This document shows, piece by piece, positions 35,776 through 47,973 of a stretch of 64,000 nucleotides of DNA. The position numbers were made by a program, and so were the translations under genes. The DNA lies in assembly GCA_015350385.1 (NCBI GenBank), contig WNKI01000004.1, positions 1,586,859 through 1,650,858 of the forward strand, given 5' to 3'. Origin of the DNA: Aculops lycopersici. Its lineage: Eukaryota; Arthropoda; Arachnida; Trombidiformes; Eriophyidae. Each line of letters begins with the position of its first letter. Position 1 is the stretch's first letter. The notes under the pieces are model-generated. The model saw only the letters and a program-made list of their open reading frames with translations, searched no databases and was not told where the DNA came from.

Positions 35776-37062
35776 ATGCCCAGCAAACGACCAGTATTTG
35801 TCATGGACAATGGCGCTGCCACCATCAAACTTGGATTTGCAAGTTCGGAGCAGCCGGCGATAATACCTAATTGCAAGATGAAAGTCAAATCCGAGAGACA
35901 GAGACAGTATATAGGTGATCAAATTGATGATTGCAAAGATTGCTCAGGGATGTTTTATATCCTTCCTCATCAGAAAGGTTTCATTATAAATTGGGAAACA
36001 CAGCGAGAGATTTGGGAGTATCTATTCACTCACAAATTCAAGGATCTAAAACCAAAAGAGACTGATCTCATACTTACAGAGCCATATTTCAATTTTAGAC
36101 CATTACAAAATAATACCGACGAAATCATGTTTGAAGAATATGGATTCAACTCAATACTCCGAACAAATCCAGGCTACCTCTCAAGTTTAAATTACAAAGC
36201 CGAGAACACAAAAAGTGATCCAACCACAGACATGACTACATCCGAGGACACTTTTCCTCTGGCTTGTTTAGTGGTTGACTCTGGCTTTAGTTTCACTCAT
36301 ATCGCTCCCTACGTCTATAGCGAAAAATTTGGTTACCTTAAACTCAAGAAGGCAGTTCGAAGGATTGATGTCGGAGGAAAGGCTCTCACTAATCACCTAA
36401 AAGAGATCATCTCATATCGACAAATGAATGTTATGGACGAAACTTTTGTTATCAATCAATGCAAGGAGGATATTTGTTATGTTGCATCCGATTTCGATGC
36501 CCATTTAAAGAAATGCGAGAATGCGAGGCATCCATCGATTGCTCGCGATTATATACTGCCAGATTTTACAAATGTCAAAAGAGGTTATGTCCAGAAGCCC
36601 AATTGGAAAGCTTCGAATAAGGTGCAAGTTGACCCCAACTCCACAGATCCTCAATTCCTAAGACTCATAAACGAGCGCTTCCAAGTTCCTGAAATTCTAT
36701 TCAACCCATCTGATGTTGGAATCAGACAAGTGGGCATCATTGAGGCCATCGTGGATTCCATAAATTCGTTGCCACAACAGATTAGACCATTCCTATGCAA
36801 GAATATAGTTTTAACAGGTGGTAATGTCAATATTCGTGGCTTTCAGGAGCGAGTTTACGCTGGCCTGAGATCTTACTTTCCAAGTGAATACGAGGTCAAT
36901 GTAACCTTACCGATGGATCCCATTGAATACTCTTGGCATGGCGGAAAAGTATTGGCGAATGAGTACCCAGAGATACTGGAGACGTTAGTGATAACGAAGA
37001 AACAATACGACGAGTCAGGTGACAACAAGAGGACAATATGTTGCGATAAATTCGACACTTGA
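35776..37062 (+). CDS. ACTR6: Actin-related protein 6
   Basis: A single frame of 428 residues (human ACTR6 has 396). The start FVMDNGAATIKLGFAS is the actin-fold phosphate-1 loop as in ARP6. It continues with ARP6-specific YIGDQIDDCKDCSGMFYILP and GFIINWETQREIWEYLF. The second phosphate loop is in CLVVDSGFSFTHIAPYV and the adenosine motif in IVLTGGNVNIRGFQERV. ARP6 is a nuclear subunit of the SWR1/SRCAP complex, which deposits histone H2A.Z. An insert of about 20 residues rich in T, S and D around residues 142-160 accounts for part of the extra length. The stop is 79 bases from the stop of convergent TMEM135. Confidence 0.96.
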   Translation: MPSKRPVFVMDNGAATIKLGFASSEQPAIIPNCKMKVKSERQRQYIGDQIDDCKDCSGMFYILPHQKGFIINWETQREIWEYLFTHKFKDLKPKETDLILTEPYFNFRPLQNNTDEIMFEEYGFNSILRTNPGYLSSLNYKAENTKSDPTTDMTTSEDTFPLACLVVDSGFSFTHIAPYVYSEKFGYLKLKKAVRRIDVGGKALTNHLKEIISYRQMNVMDETFVINQCKEDICYVASDFDAHLKKCENARHPSIARDYILPDFTNVKRGYVQKPNWKASNKVQVDPNSTDPQFLRLINERFQVPEILFNPSDVGIRQVGIIEAIVDSINSLPQQIRPFLCKNIVLTGGNVNIRGFQERVYAGLRSYFPSEYEVNVTLPMDPIEYSWHGGKVLANEYPEILETLVITKKQYDESGDNKRTICCDKFDT

Positions 37063-37141
37063 CATGGTTAGTTTCCAAATTGCACAAATATTTGGTATTA
37101 ATTTAATTAATCATCATTAGTGAGTTCGAGGACTATCCATA

Positions 37142-38620
37142 TCACTCGTAGGGTTGTATCAACCAATTAAAGATCAACTCATGGAATTCCCTACTCATAT
37201 ATTTCGGGTCCAAGTTTGGAAACCAATCCTCGTATCCTTTTGAAGCTTTATCACTGAATATATCTAGTGCAATTCTATTAATTTGGTGGAGTCTATGATC
37301 GCTAATTTCGTCCATGAATTTCATATATGATGACCTAATTAGACCTGGCTCAATGGCAAACATGTACATTAGGGTATTGGCTGAGATTGCATAGGTAAGG
37401 GCGATGCATTGGTCTGCTCTCTTGATTTTGCCATTCTTAACGGCGAGGAAAAAGTATTGCTCTAAGCATTTCCAAATGATGTAGGTTGATAGAGTGGATC
37501 TCGGTGCGAACAACATGGACATTCCGGACAAACCACCTGCTACTGCGCTATGCCATACTTCTTGTTTTCCATAAAATCTCCTCAGGATACAATGGACCGC
37601 CTTGGTGATTCCCACAAATGAACCCAAAAATAGGCCAAAGTTTACAGCACTCCTACTTGTAAATCCATCCCACAATGCCTCGCCAGGAGTCTTGAGCAAA
37701 ACGAGAGGTTTTGAGCTTACATATAATAGAGATCTACCGACGTAGCCCATGAGGAATCTGGTGAAAGTGGGAGTGAGGGAATAATGGATGCAACTGACAC
37801 CCTTGTGAGGACAAACTTCATGGCATTCACAGATAGTATTCAAGAAGTCATTTAGAGAGTTGTCCAACTTGGCTAAAGCTGACAGTTTCTTTTTCTTCGT
37901 GCTTCTTTCTCCCTTCCCAACATCGTGTTTCTCAGCTAAAAGATTTTGATGATCGTCTAATTCTAGGGACTCATCTGGATTTGCTTTGATAGCTCTAACG
38001 CTTCGTTTAGCCTCGTAGGGACCAATGAGGTATTTGAGCGCGCTACTAACAGGATCATGGCCGAATCCATTGATTCTAACAAATCTTGTCCAGCAAGCCA
38101 TTCCTAGGGCAAAGAGGATAGTTTCTCCATGTGGCAAGGACTTGAAGTATCCCTCCTGAACGGCATACTTGTACAATAATTCCGTGGACATATTGGCCAA
38201 ATAAAAGGCCAAAGCTGCACGCCGAGATGGGCGCTCTATGAACAACGCCATATAGGAGCCTATAAAACCGGGAATGAAACATTGCATTCTGTAATAGTAT
38301 CTATCTGTGTTATTTCTAATTAAGCAGCTAGTTCCAATGCAGGACATAAAATTGAAGCCTATAAAGAAGGATGAGGTTAAAATTGATTTTGCTGTCTCTT
38401 TGAAGGTATTTAAATCATACTTCCGCTGCAAACCAAGTTGGGTAAATAAATAGAGTGAAGTGTAAAGGGGTAGAGTGTTTTTGAATGCAGCAAATCCAAC
38501 ATCAAAAGAGGCGCTTGTACAATATGGCGTCCACCCATGACCAACCTCGTAGCAATTGTAGGGAAACGACCATTCGCGACCGTAGACATTGTCCCTCAAT
38601 TTACTCAATACCGTGGGCAT
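37142..38620 (-). CDS. TMEM135: Transmembrane protein 135
   Basis: A single frame of 492 residues, near the family length (458 in human). The N-terminus has the TMEM135 cysteine-containing region (FPYNCYEVGHGWTPYC). It is followed by several hydrophobic segments and, in the second half, a second cysteine cluster (CECHEVCPHKGVSCIHYSL) before a Tim17/22-like repeat (SRSAVNFGLFLGSFVGITKA, then HSAVAGGLSGMSML). TMEM135 is a multi-pass protein of peroxisomes and mitochondria linked to mitochondrial dynamics and lipid handling; its biochemical activity is not settled. Residues about 215-250 form a charged, K/E-rich loop likely to be cytosolic. No introns are visible, although many animal TMEM135 genes have several. 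Confidence 0.92.
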   Translation of the reverse strand: MPTVLSKLRDNVYGREWSFPYNCYEVGHGWTPYCTSASFDVGFAAFKNTLPLYTSLYLFTQLGLQRKYDLNTFKETAKSILTSSFFIGFNFMSCIGTSCLIRNNTDRYYYRMQCFIPGFIGSYMALFIERPSRRAALAFYLANMSTELLYKYAVQEGYFKSLPHGETILFALGMACWTRFVRINGFGHDPVSSALKYLIGPYEAKRSVRAIKANPDESLELDDHQNLLAEKHDVGKGERSTKKKKLSALAKLDNSLNDFLNTICECHEVCPHKGVSCIHYSLTPTFTRFLMGYVGRSLLYVSSKPLVLLKTPGEALWDGFTSRSAVNFGLFLGSFVGITKAVHCILRRFYGKQEVWHSAVAGGLSGMSMLFAPRSTLSTYIIWKCLEQYFFLAVKNGKIKRADQCIALTYAISANTLMYMFAIEPGLIRSSYMKFMDEISDHRLHQINRIALDIFSDKASKGYEDWFPNLDPKYMSREFHELIFNWLIQPYE

Positions 38621-39876
38621 CTTGGTATAACTAATTAAGGTTTCCTATCTAGTTTCTTGTCACCTTTTCTCAAGGTCACACTCAAACACACACTTCATGC
38701 GCTTCTTATTTTTGCTACCCTCTTTCCCCTCCCGTCTTGTGTCGTTGTTTTGATTTCAATTTAAATATAAACCTCCACTGAGTTAAGAAAGACTAGTTAT
38801 GCTGATTACGATCACGAATCAGCAGTCTATTGAGCACAAAGTTTCCCTCTTTTCCCCCTTGGATTTAATGGTAAATCTAGTTTCTTTGCTTCTTATCAAC
38901 AAGTTTCTAGTTATCATGGCGAGCGTCTTGTACATGTGTTTGTTGTCATCTCTTCTCTCTTTCGTCTTGTTTTGCAAAGTTTCTATGTTGCAACTTGTGG
39001 ATTCTGTCTTGAATGAATGCTGTGTGTGACTTGCTCTCAACTTGTACGGTCCATTTTCAGAATGTTTCGATAGACTCTATTTACTTCTTCTTCTTCTCCT
39101 TGCAAATTGCTAATGGTGGAAAAATAAAGGTCTTCGCTCACTAATTGCTAATCAGTTGAACGCAAGCCACCAACTTATCACTAGCACTAACAAAACTAGA
39201 CAAAGAAACTCAACCAACTAACAGGTAGGTCTTGTGTGTTCATTTGTCATGTTCGAGAACCATGAATTGATTGCACAATCTCTATTCTCTCGCTAAAAAA
39301 ATTTAGAACCGCAATAAGAGGAATTGAATTGGATTGGTACGCTTAGGTTACCTGAGATGTTACAAAACTTTTGCTGTAGAAACAAACCTTAAGTTCGACT
39401 GTTGATTGCGCTACACAAAATATCGAACTTTAGATGTTTCATCTGCCGTGTAAATTATCGTAAACTTTCAAGAGGTAGGCAGGTAGCCTGTCTGCCAGTT
39501 AGTCAGCCAGCCAGTCAGTCAACCAGACAGGAATTCTGTGAGCCAGCCAGCCAGTCATCCAGCTAGACCTTCACACATATTCACATTACTTGCGAGTGGC
39601 TAGATGGAAAGAGGTAGAGAGACACAGAGAGACTGAAACAAGTTGCTTCTATTCTAATTGAATGGCCAGCAAGCCAAACGGAGCCAACATCATTTCGCCA
39701 AATCTCCTCTTCCTCTCTCTCTTTCTTTCTTAACTCAATCCTCTTCGCAGCTAAATCTTAATCCCATCCAACTTTAACCTGATGGCCACACGAATTTACC
39801 TCGAGGGCGCGAGCCAAGTTCCAAGACAACTCTGCGACTGCAAGAACATTAAATCAACTGGTGGTTGTGGAGCGTG

Positions 39877-39917
<41 letters not shown>

Positions 39918-40663
39918 GCTATGCTTGTCGTCTTCTTCTCGTCCCTCGTCGCCAAGTTGCTCTCGTTGGCTTGCAGTCATTTCTTTAGTCTCATAGTTGA
40001 AAAAACTGGACTTGAAACTAAGAGGCCAAGTGGAGAGAGCTGAAAAGATGTCTCGACTGCGCAATAAGCAAACTGCTGCCTGCGTGCTAGCTTGCTGGCC
40101 GCTCACCTGTTGCTGCCATCGCTGCTGCTGCTGCACTCGCCGTGTGCTGTGGTTGCGGCTCATAGTTGTCCAGATCACTCGCGAGTCGCGACCTGCGCAC
40201 TCAAAGGAACGACGTGCAGCATCCAAGCATTAGACTGATGGCATGGGATAGAGACTGAGACGAGGTTTGTAGGTGTAGGAGAGGAATCGAGTTTTGCTTT
40301 TGCAGAAGTGGCAGAGATTGGGGGTAGGGCAAAAAGTTGGAAATAAGAAGGAAAGAGATCTGATTTTGTTTCTCTTCTCTCTGAAACACACGAACTATGC
40401 GAAAAGAGACGAGTGAGGAGGAAGGAAGGAAGGAAGTAGAGAAGAGAGGGAGAGCAACTACAAACGCAAGCACCAGCTACAAGCAAGCCAGTCTGTAACT
40501 ACACAGCCCCCTGTTGAGCAACAGGTGGGCTGTGAGCGAGCTAAGTGCGCACCTTGGCAGAGGCCCGTGACGTAGCACCGGCCGAAGTCTGGCAAGCTAG
40601 CGAGTTAGTGAGCGAGATGAAACATTTGCAATGTTGTCTCTGTGGCGGTATCTGTGATGATAA

Positions 40664-40697
<34 letters not shown>

Positions 40698-41608
40698 GGT
40701 GGTAGTTGTTGTTGTTGTTTGCTTGCCTACAACTCGAAGCCGCTAATTTCAGAGACACGACAACCTGTTATATGATGCTTGTTTTCCCAGCTTGCAGCAA
40801 CTAGATCCGGCCAAGTGGTCAGAGTCGGAAGTGCAAATATTCGCTTCTTTCCTCCACTTGTTAGTACTCCAGCTGGCTAGCATTAGTTTCTCTCACGCGA
40901 GTTAAGTTTACCTAGTAAACTCACCAAATCCCGCCCCTTTAGTGCAATGGATTCCTCTCACTGACTATCCACTTATCTAGTAAGCGGTGAAGATTCTTGT
41001 TGAAGTAGGAAGCCCGGTGGCATTTAGTTTACACAGATCGACAGGCGACGATCTCCTGGCTAGGCGGGTCAAAGTACCGAAAAAGCTGTTGGTTGGTCGG
41101 TTGGATGTAGGTAGATTTTTAAGCTAAAATAGCCGCGTACCTGGCAGCGGATTTTGAACCTCAGCATTAGCTCGTGTGGTTAATGCCTCATTGGCTTGCG
41201 GCTCAACTGATCGTAATCTTAGCGGTTAACTGCATTTCTCTAGGTAAGATGAATAGAGGGCGACGAGAATACCATCGTCGAGAGGCATTAATTTAGGCAG
41301 CGATCCAGCCGGTCGAAGATTCGACCATTTTATTTCAAACTCAAGGTTTCTAACTAGTTTATGATTCTCGACTAGCTAACAGATATCGAAGAAGTGACTA
41401 GAAAATAGAGATTTTGAGCCGAGGATTTCACCACAAATGCCAAACGATTTCCATGAGCATGTAAATCACAGCGAGTAAAGCAGCAACAACAACAACAACA
41501 ACAACGAGTATAATATAATCTCATTGGAATATTCATGAATGGAAGAAGGAGAGAGCTATAGAAAACCACCTGCGGAATCATGTGCACTAAAGCATCATTA
41601 TCATTATC
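38621..41608. other. Gene-free region with microsatellites
   Basis: No frame resembles a protein over 3 kb. It contains (TC)n at about 39882-39915, AGCC/AGTC tetranucleotide runs at about 39490-39560, GAT and GGT trinucleotide runs at about 40660-40712, (CAA)n at about 41484-41505, and two CAACAGGT/ACCTGTTG motifs near 40105 and 40520. Confidence 0.55.
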
Positions 41609-42361
41609 TCACTTGGACTCATGTGATTTGTGCTGACCATCGATTCTAGTGTCGTTGCCCTGAGCGGTGTGCACATTCGTCGCCGATTTAATGGCTGCCT
41701 GCGTCTCAATGTCACCAGATTTTCTTGTGTCAATGGTCTCAGGTTTCATTGTTTTCCCCTGAACCAAAGTAGATTTGGCAATTAGACTTTTACCTGAGGA
41801 CGATTTAGTTGTGGTTTTGGTAGACTTTGCCGCAGCTGAAGGGGTTACCTTCTTGATCGCCGGCGCGGTAAGCGCGCCCTTCAAATCGCTAGAGTTGTTA
41901 TGCGGCTGATGGCCACCTGTTGTCGATGATGCTGTTGCCTTTGCCGAAGTCTTAACTGACTTTGGATTCTCCACCAAACCCTTTGTTTGTTTTCCACTCG
42001 TCTGCTGCTCACTGTTGTTATTGTTGTTGTTGCTGTTGAGACTCACCGGAATCTTTGAGGCACTACCAATACTACCTGTGGTCTTACCTGCAACAACAAC
42101 AGGTTGTGGCTGTCCATTGTTATTGTTGCTACTGCTGCTTGTTTCCACTTTTTGTTGATTGCTACTTGTTGCGTCAGTAATTGGTTGCCCCGAAGCACTC
42201 GGTGCAATTTTGCCACCACTTGTGATGCCAAAATCATCGCTCCTCTCTATCTTGAACGGCTGCCACTTTGGTATGGTCCAATCGTAATAAGCAGGATGGT
42301 TGCGTTCGTCCAACTCGGGAGGCGGCGGCGGCACTCGCAAGCTAAGCAGGTAGTTGCCCAT
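41609..42361 (-). CDS. Hypothetical 250-aa protein with N-myristoylation-like start
   Basis: One frame of 250 codons from an ATG at 42361. The first 45 residues look structured and conserved in style: MGNYLLSLRVPPPPPELDER, then NHPAYYDWTIPKWQPFK. Gly2 and Ser7 fit an N-myristoylation signal (MGxxxxS). The rest is low complexity: N, Q, S, T and K runs, with a basic Lys/Ser/Thr stretch in the last 100 residues. No transmembrane helix or known domain is visible, and I do not recognise the family. A lipid-anchored, intrinsically disordered protein is inferred. A shorter spliced form is possible, since CAGGTAAG occurs within the frame near 42080-42090. Confidence 0.5.
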   Translation of the reverse strand: MGNYLLSLRVPPPPPELDERNHPAYYDWTIPKWQPFKIERSDDFGITSGGKIAPSASGQPITDATSSNQQKVETSSSSNNNNGQPQPVVVAGKTTGSIGSASKIPVSLNSNNNNNNSEQQTSGKQTKGLVENPKSVKTSAKATASSTTGGHQPHNNSSDLKGALTAPAIKKVTPSAAAKSTKTTTKSSSGKSLIAKSTLVQGKTMKPETIDTRKSGDIETQAAIKSATNVHTAQGNDTRIDGQHKSHESK

Positions 42362-43993
42362 GATGCTTGTGTGATTAGTGGTTGTGGTAATGGTCTTGTT
42401 TCTCGACCGCCAGGTGGAAGTAATGGCTAATATCTTTCACGAGTAAAGAGTTATTCAACTCAAGCGTCTGCATGCAACAGGTTGAAGCATCATTTCGTTT
42501 TGTCACTACACTTCACCTACCTAAAATCATTTCCTGAAGTAAAAAACTAGTCAGACGCTTAAATGTTTATTGTTTTTTTTGCTTGTGCCTTTCTTTTCTT
42601 CTGCATGCATTCAGAGATCAGAGCTACAAGTGTCGATTAAATTAGCATCAATCAAATAATCGTAAAGTCACAACCAGGCGCCAGTACCTCATTGCGAAAG
42701 GTTGATTGATTCAGCAAGTGTACACTCGAGATCCAGGTAAATTTGTTCCCAATCTCTGCTCTAGATGGCGCCAAGCTAGCTCTTTCCTTGCAAGCCGCTA
42801 TCGCCTTCCATCTTTGAGACTTTGTGACGCAATTCCGCCGATAGCACAACAAACGAATGGTGCAGTTTAAATATCCCAAGCAAGCAGTAACACGGTAGCT
42901 CCGAGTCATCGTTGTCGCTCGAAAGAAGAAATCGCAACACCACCACGATACTTGAGATGATTGCCACTTTAGTCTTCTCACAACAAGTGGCTCCTTGACG
43001 GGGATCAGCGAGGAGTTAAAAGTTAGAAACAGTGACCACAAGTTTGGTGGGTTGAATTGCAAGCTAGTGGCTAGTCATTCGACTCCAAGACTCTATTCAA
43101 TTCAACTTTTACATCTACTAACAGCGAGAAACTGTTTTGGCTGGCATAATGAACAACAGGTTGGCTTGAGGGATAACTTTTGATCTAGTCTTTCAGTCGG
43201 AGAGGCTGCATTGAGAGAGGGGACAATGTAACAACAAGCAATTGCTTGGATTCTAATGACAATCGCTCCATGGCGAGCAATTTATCACTTGCTGCTCCTC
43301 GATGTGACTAAATGCACATTCAGATGCAGCCAACTTGACTAACTCACCTCGTTTTGGGTGCAAGCCGAAGCAAGAGGCAAGCTCTTGGCTCTGAGTTAGA
43401 GATTGAGACGGAGTAAAAAGACAATCGGTTGCAGTTAAATGGTCGCCGATTTGCTCATTGTGGAGGGGTATGATATGAACTCACTCGACTGTAATGAGCC
43501 ACTGCCAGTCGGATGAGTTGACTGTTGCACAATGATATTGAGGTGCCCACTTGTAGATGCATACTAGCCACATGAACAATGGCTTAGAATTGACAGAAAA
43601 AATCTGAGAGCTAAAGCAATCAAAAGAAAAGTTATCTTCGAGGTTGCTATTCACATTCAGACAATGCAAGTGTGTGAGTAAAATGACACTCGGCAATATT
43701 ATGTGTCATGGGAGAAGCTTGTGCTCAGACAGGGCCTCTTTGTCCAGAACCGGAAGTTCCATGGCCATGGATGCGGAGAATATTGTCTCAAAGTTTTTCA
43801 GGCTTCTAACTTCCTCCTTCAATGCAACTTCTTGCCACTCCAAAGTCAAGGGCTTTGTTTTTGTTTGTTACCGAAAACAAACTAAAGTGTCCAGTTCAAT
43901 TACTTTCAAGATACTTAACGACCGTCGGAAGATAACCGGTGGTCATGGAAAAAAAGCAAATTTGGAAGGTTGGTTGGCTGGCTTTATTACGCA

Positions 43994-44032
43994 ACACATT
44001 TACATCGCTTTGTAGAGGCGATGTAAATGTGT
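43994..44032. repeat. Perfect 15-bp inverted repeat with 9-base loop
   Basis: ACACATTTACATCGC at 43994-44008 pairs exactly with 44018-44032 around loop 44009-44017. It has the same stem and loop lengths as the hairpin at 8729-8767, but a different sequence. Confidence 0.85.
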
Positions 44033-44817
44033 CATTGTAAGGTCTTGAGGTTCGATGGCCAAAAATAGGAGCGCTGAATCAGTGGCCGAAATGATAAAAA
44101 GTTTTAATCGAAATCCTAGAGCTCGCCACTGTCACATTCCATTCGGATGACTGCCTCTCTTTTTGGTCAACTAGCCAGTTGCCAGCTTGCCAATGTGTTA
44201 ATGATCTACAAGTTAATTGGCAAAAACAAAGTTGAGATAAAAACTCAGCTGAGTTTTGAGATTGAGTCTCGAGAGCTCTGCCACGATGACTTGTTTCTCC
44301 GACAGGTGAGCTGCGAGCGAGAGTGGCGCGTTGCAATATTATTATGCGCCGAATGTTTGGTTGATGCTTGCGTCAGCTTCAAAAGACTCACTCAAATGGA
44401 AATTAATATACCTGAAATTGGAATCGGTGAAAGTGATAATGTAGCAAATTGCCATCTCCCATCAACATCAGCAAATACATATCACGCCAACAAGCGGCAG
44501 CTGCATCAGCGCAATATAAGTTTCAATTTGCTGCAGTTTCAATTTACACTGCAGTGCCATACACTGACTTAGAGCACAAGACTAGCTAGTGAGTCCAAGA
44601 GCTAAGTCGTCTCACTCATCTGGAAAGCTCAACTCAACGAGTCGATACAAGCGAGCGACTCAATTACCTGAAACGGTAATTGGCAACTGGAAGCTCATTA
44701 TGTCGATCGAGTGCTGAGATAGTGGCGAGTTGAATTTATGCGCAAAAGTTCGAAAGCAAACGGTAGAAGCAGAGGACTCAATCGACTGGGCAAGTGAATT
44801 AGAGAGGAGGTGAGAGA

Positions 44818-44919
<102 letters not shown>

Positions 44920-45002
44920 GTAGAGTAGTAGACGAGACGTACGTACGTAGTACGTAGTACGTACGTACGTACGTACGTAGTAGTAGTAGTACGTACGTAG
45001 TA

Positions 45003-45045
45003 NNNNNNNNNNNNNNNNNNNNNNNNNNNNNNNNNNNNNNNNNNN
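45003..45045. other. Assembly gap (43 N)
   Basis: Unknown bases inside a simple-repeat block: AG and TACG repeats on the left, AG repeats to about 45073 on the right. The true length is unknown. Confidence 1.
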
Positions 45046-45082
<37 letters not shown>

Positions 45083-46811
45083 GGAGGGAGGGAGATAGGG
45101 AAAGGGAATCCATTAGACGCTTGAGTGCTTGGCGCCTCAGAAGGGCGACACTTGAACAACGAGTTTAACAAGACTGTAAATGGGAATTGAGAGATTTATA
45201 TTTAAAAATAAAATAAACGTCTTGTTAATCTTTCCACATAGATCACACAATTTAGCTAATACTGTAGCTAGCTGTGCGGTCTTGGCAATCTGAGCAGTTT
45301 TCAGCAAAGCTTATCGAGGGAGCGCGCCCAACAACCGCAAAGACCGCCAACATGAGACGACAATATGTAAAACTTCTTCCCCATCTCCTCGGCTTGTTAC
45401 TTTTTCGCGTGCACACTTGCGTAACAAGTTTTTCTCCTCTCTTGTACCTGTGTATAATGTCATGCTTTCTAAATGAGAAAGAACAGCATGAAGTTGTATT
45501 GATTGTTGGCCCAAAAGAACATAACTCATCCCTTCCACTCGCCTGTTGTCTTTGCGTTTCTCTGTCTTCTTTTTTGTGCATCTGTGAGTCAGATGCCGAC
45601 AAAGATGATTTAGTTGAGCAACGAGAGATTAGACAATGTCCTTTCCAATTGCCAAGGTGGCAAGAGTTTTCTTGGTTTGAGTAAACAGAAAGTTTAATCA
45701 TCCAATCAATGTGAAAATAAAGAGCTCTATCTGCCCCTAATAATAACAAAGATCTAAAGGTTGACACGATTATTAGCTTCATGTCCGCTAGTTAATCTCT
45801 CGGCTAGCGCCTGAGCGATTCATCATTTCAGCAATACAACCACTAGTTGCGCTTACAACGGCGAGCCGAGTTCATTCACTTCCTTACCGAGCGACTCAAC
45901 TCGCCAGGTTACTGCAAAACTGAATCAATAAGTTGACCAACGAAAGCTGTTGCCGCTAGCTATGTATTGGTGGTGTGTTTCACACAATTATGAGCCTAAC
46001 CTGGGCTGTACTTTAGTCAGCTATGTGTCTCGCTGGCAGCTGGACTCTTAGTTGGCACTCACGCCTTGACCAAAGAACGTCGACCGATTATTAGCAGCAA
46101 GTGGCGACAAGTGTGCGAAACGGTCGCCCACCTGTCGCCTACAGATTGACTGTTGGCTAAATATGAGAGCAATGTGAGAATTAGTTCAGTACAAATGCAA
46201 GAGTAAGTCTCATTTGCAACTGTATACTACTAAGAAAAAAAGCCATTGATGCTGTTGGTTCAACTATTGCAACTGTATAGCCTACTCAACTTTCGGTGCA
46301 AGTGACAGGTAAAGTTGAACTTGAATTTTTTCTCTCTCGCCCTCTCTTTTTCTAGTGTCTCGGCTGGTAATCCAAATGAGTAACTGTATGCTCTTTACAC
46401 ACAAACGTCGAGCGGCAATTATGTGAGCATAATTATAACATTCTCATATTCCACTGTGGCAACAGGTGCCACCGCCGTCGAAACGCACTGCCTCTAGGCC
46501 GATTCGCAAACCTACCGGCGACATGGTAGAGGAGCTCGGCTGCAACCTGACACCAGGAGCACTAATGATTGCCTCGAATGCCTCGAGGAGAGACTAACAA
46601 TGCAGTTAGTAGTTGAAAGAAGCCATCTACTGAAGAATGGAATTCGGGTATACTTTTCAGATTGCTTTGCAACACTACCAACCACTACAATGGCAACGAC
46701 AACGACAACTACGGCGACGACATGCTGGTTTCGAAAATAACATTTAAACTTAGGCAAGACTTGATTAGGAGGCTTGGAATGAACCAACAGTGGGAGGACG
46801 ACTACTACAAG

Positions 46812-46817
46812 GACGGA

Positions 46818-46856
<39 letters not shown>

Positions 46857-46857
46857 A
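46812..46857. repeat. (GAC)n trinucleotide repeat
   Basis: About 14 GAC units, coding poly-Asp in a plus-strand frame that starts after an acceptor-like TACTTTTCAG at 46660. It may be a low-complexity exon, but no homology supports it. Confidence 0.85.
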
Positions 46858-47752
46858 CACAAAGTTGTAATAACTTTTTAACGAGCAAGTGAGCGAGCGA
46901 GAGTCTTCCATTTGTTACCTGCGCGCGTTGTGCACAGGTGGCCTCACCTGAGCAATGCGCGCGCGTCCAATTTGCCTCGAGCCCAGCACGCATTCAATTG
47001 AATACTAGAGCCCCACAGGTTGCTTTATCGTCGCGCTGCTCTTGTGTCAGGCTAACTTTAAACAGTGACGTCGGCTAACTATTTTTTGGTAGAGGATTCC
47101 AATCTCAAACCAATCAAATCTCGAAGAAAAGTCTCTTTAGATCCCATGTCCCTTCGTGTGCTTGTGTGTCGATTTAGAATGCACAAGTTTGAGTTGCTCG
47201 ACTAGAGAGATTCTCGTCTTCTTTCTAACTGGAAACAAGCGACCGAACCAATGTCCTCGCTTTGCCGGTAGAGCTGGTCCACTTAATTTTCACGACACAC
47301 GCACAGTTTAGGGACATTACTACACCTGGCAGCAGCCGCCACCGCCGCCGCCGCCGCCGCCGCTATCACCACCGCGACCACCGCCGCCGCCTTAGCAGCA
47401 GCAGCAGCAACAGGTCCTACCTGCTCACCCGCGCCGACTGCTCAACTTATTCCACCGGCCAGGTAAACTGTTGAGCAATCAAGAGTTTGATCTGGTATCT
47501 CTCCGTGGAATCTTGTGCTCAGTGTCGGTGGAGCTGACGGTAGGAAGCTCACACGTGACGTGAGTTCATCTTATGTAGCTTTTACTGGTGCAATTTGCAA
47601 ATAAATATATATATAAATATATTTATACCTGTGCATGTAACTAAATAACAGCATCACAAAACCGCAATCGAGAAGAAATTTCAAAGTTTTCCTCTAGCTT
47701 CTGCAAATATTCTGAAGCAAATTAAAGCAGTTCGAAGTTTATTTACTCACAG

Positions 47753-47973
47753 CCCGGCGAGTAAATACAATTCACAACAACATCATAAACGGCCACAAGA
47801 TTGATCTCGATGCATCAATCGTGTTTGGTGAAGTTGGTGGTGGTGGTGGTGGTGGCAAGAGTAGCAGCGCCGTAAAGTATCCAGTTGAGCCTGGCAAGTC
47901 ACCACTGGTGCGGAATACATTGCGCAAATTACCGAGCGATTCCAAATTGACGGCACGGCACGATTGCATGTGA
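47753..47973 (+). CDS. Possible terminal exon of an unidentified gene
   Basis: The exon follows an acceptor-like TTTACTCACAG and stays open for 72 codons to a TGA. The translation looks protein-like: NNIINGHKIDLDASIVFGEV, a run of seven Gly, then KSSSAVKYPVEPGKSPLVRN. There is no ATG at the front, so an upstream exon would be needed; none was identified. The open frame could be chance. Confidence 0.25.

Noticed and set aside
41140..41220. tRNA-like A-box (TTAGCTCGTGTGGTTAATGC)
   Set aside because: No paired D-stem, no B-box (GGTTCGAATCC type) at the right distance and no acceptor stem.
44147..44572. 141-codon plus-strand frame
   Set aside because: No start context, homology or composition that sets it apart from chance in this gene-poor stretch.
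46512..46862. Minus-strand frame starting with a run of Val
   Set aside because: The Val run is the reverse reading of the GAC repeat; the rest shows no protein character.
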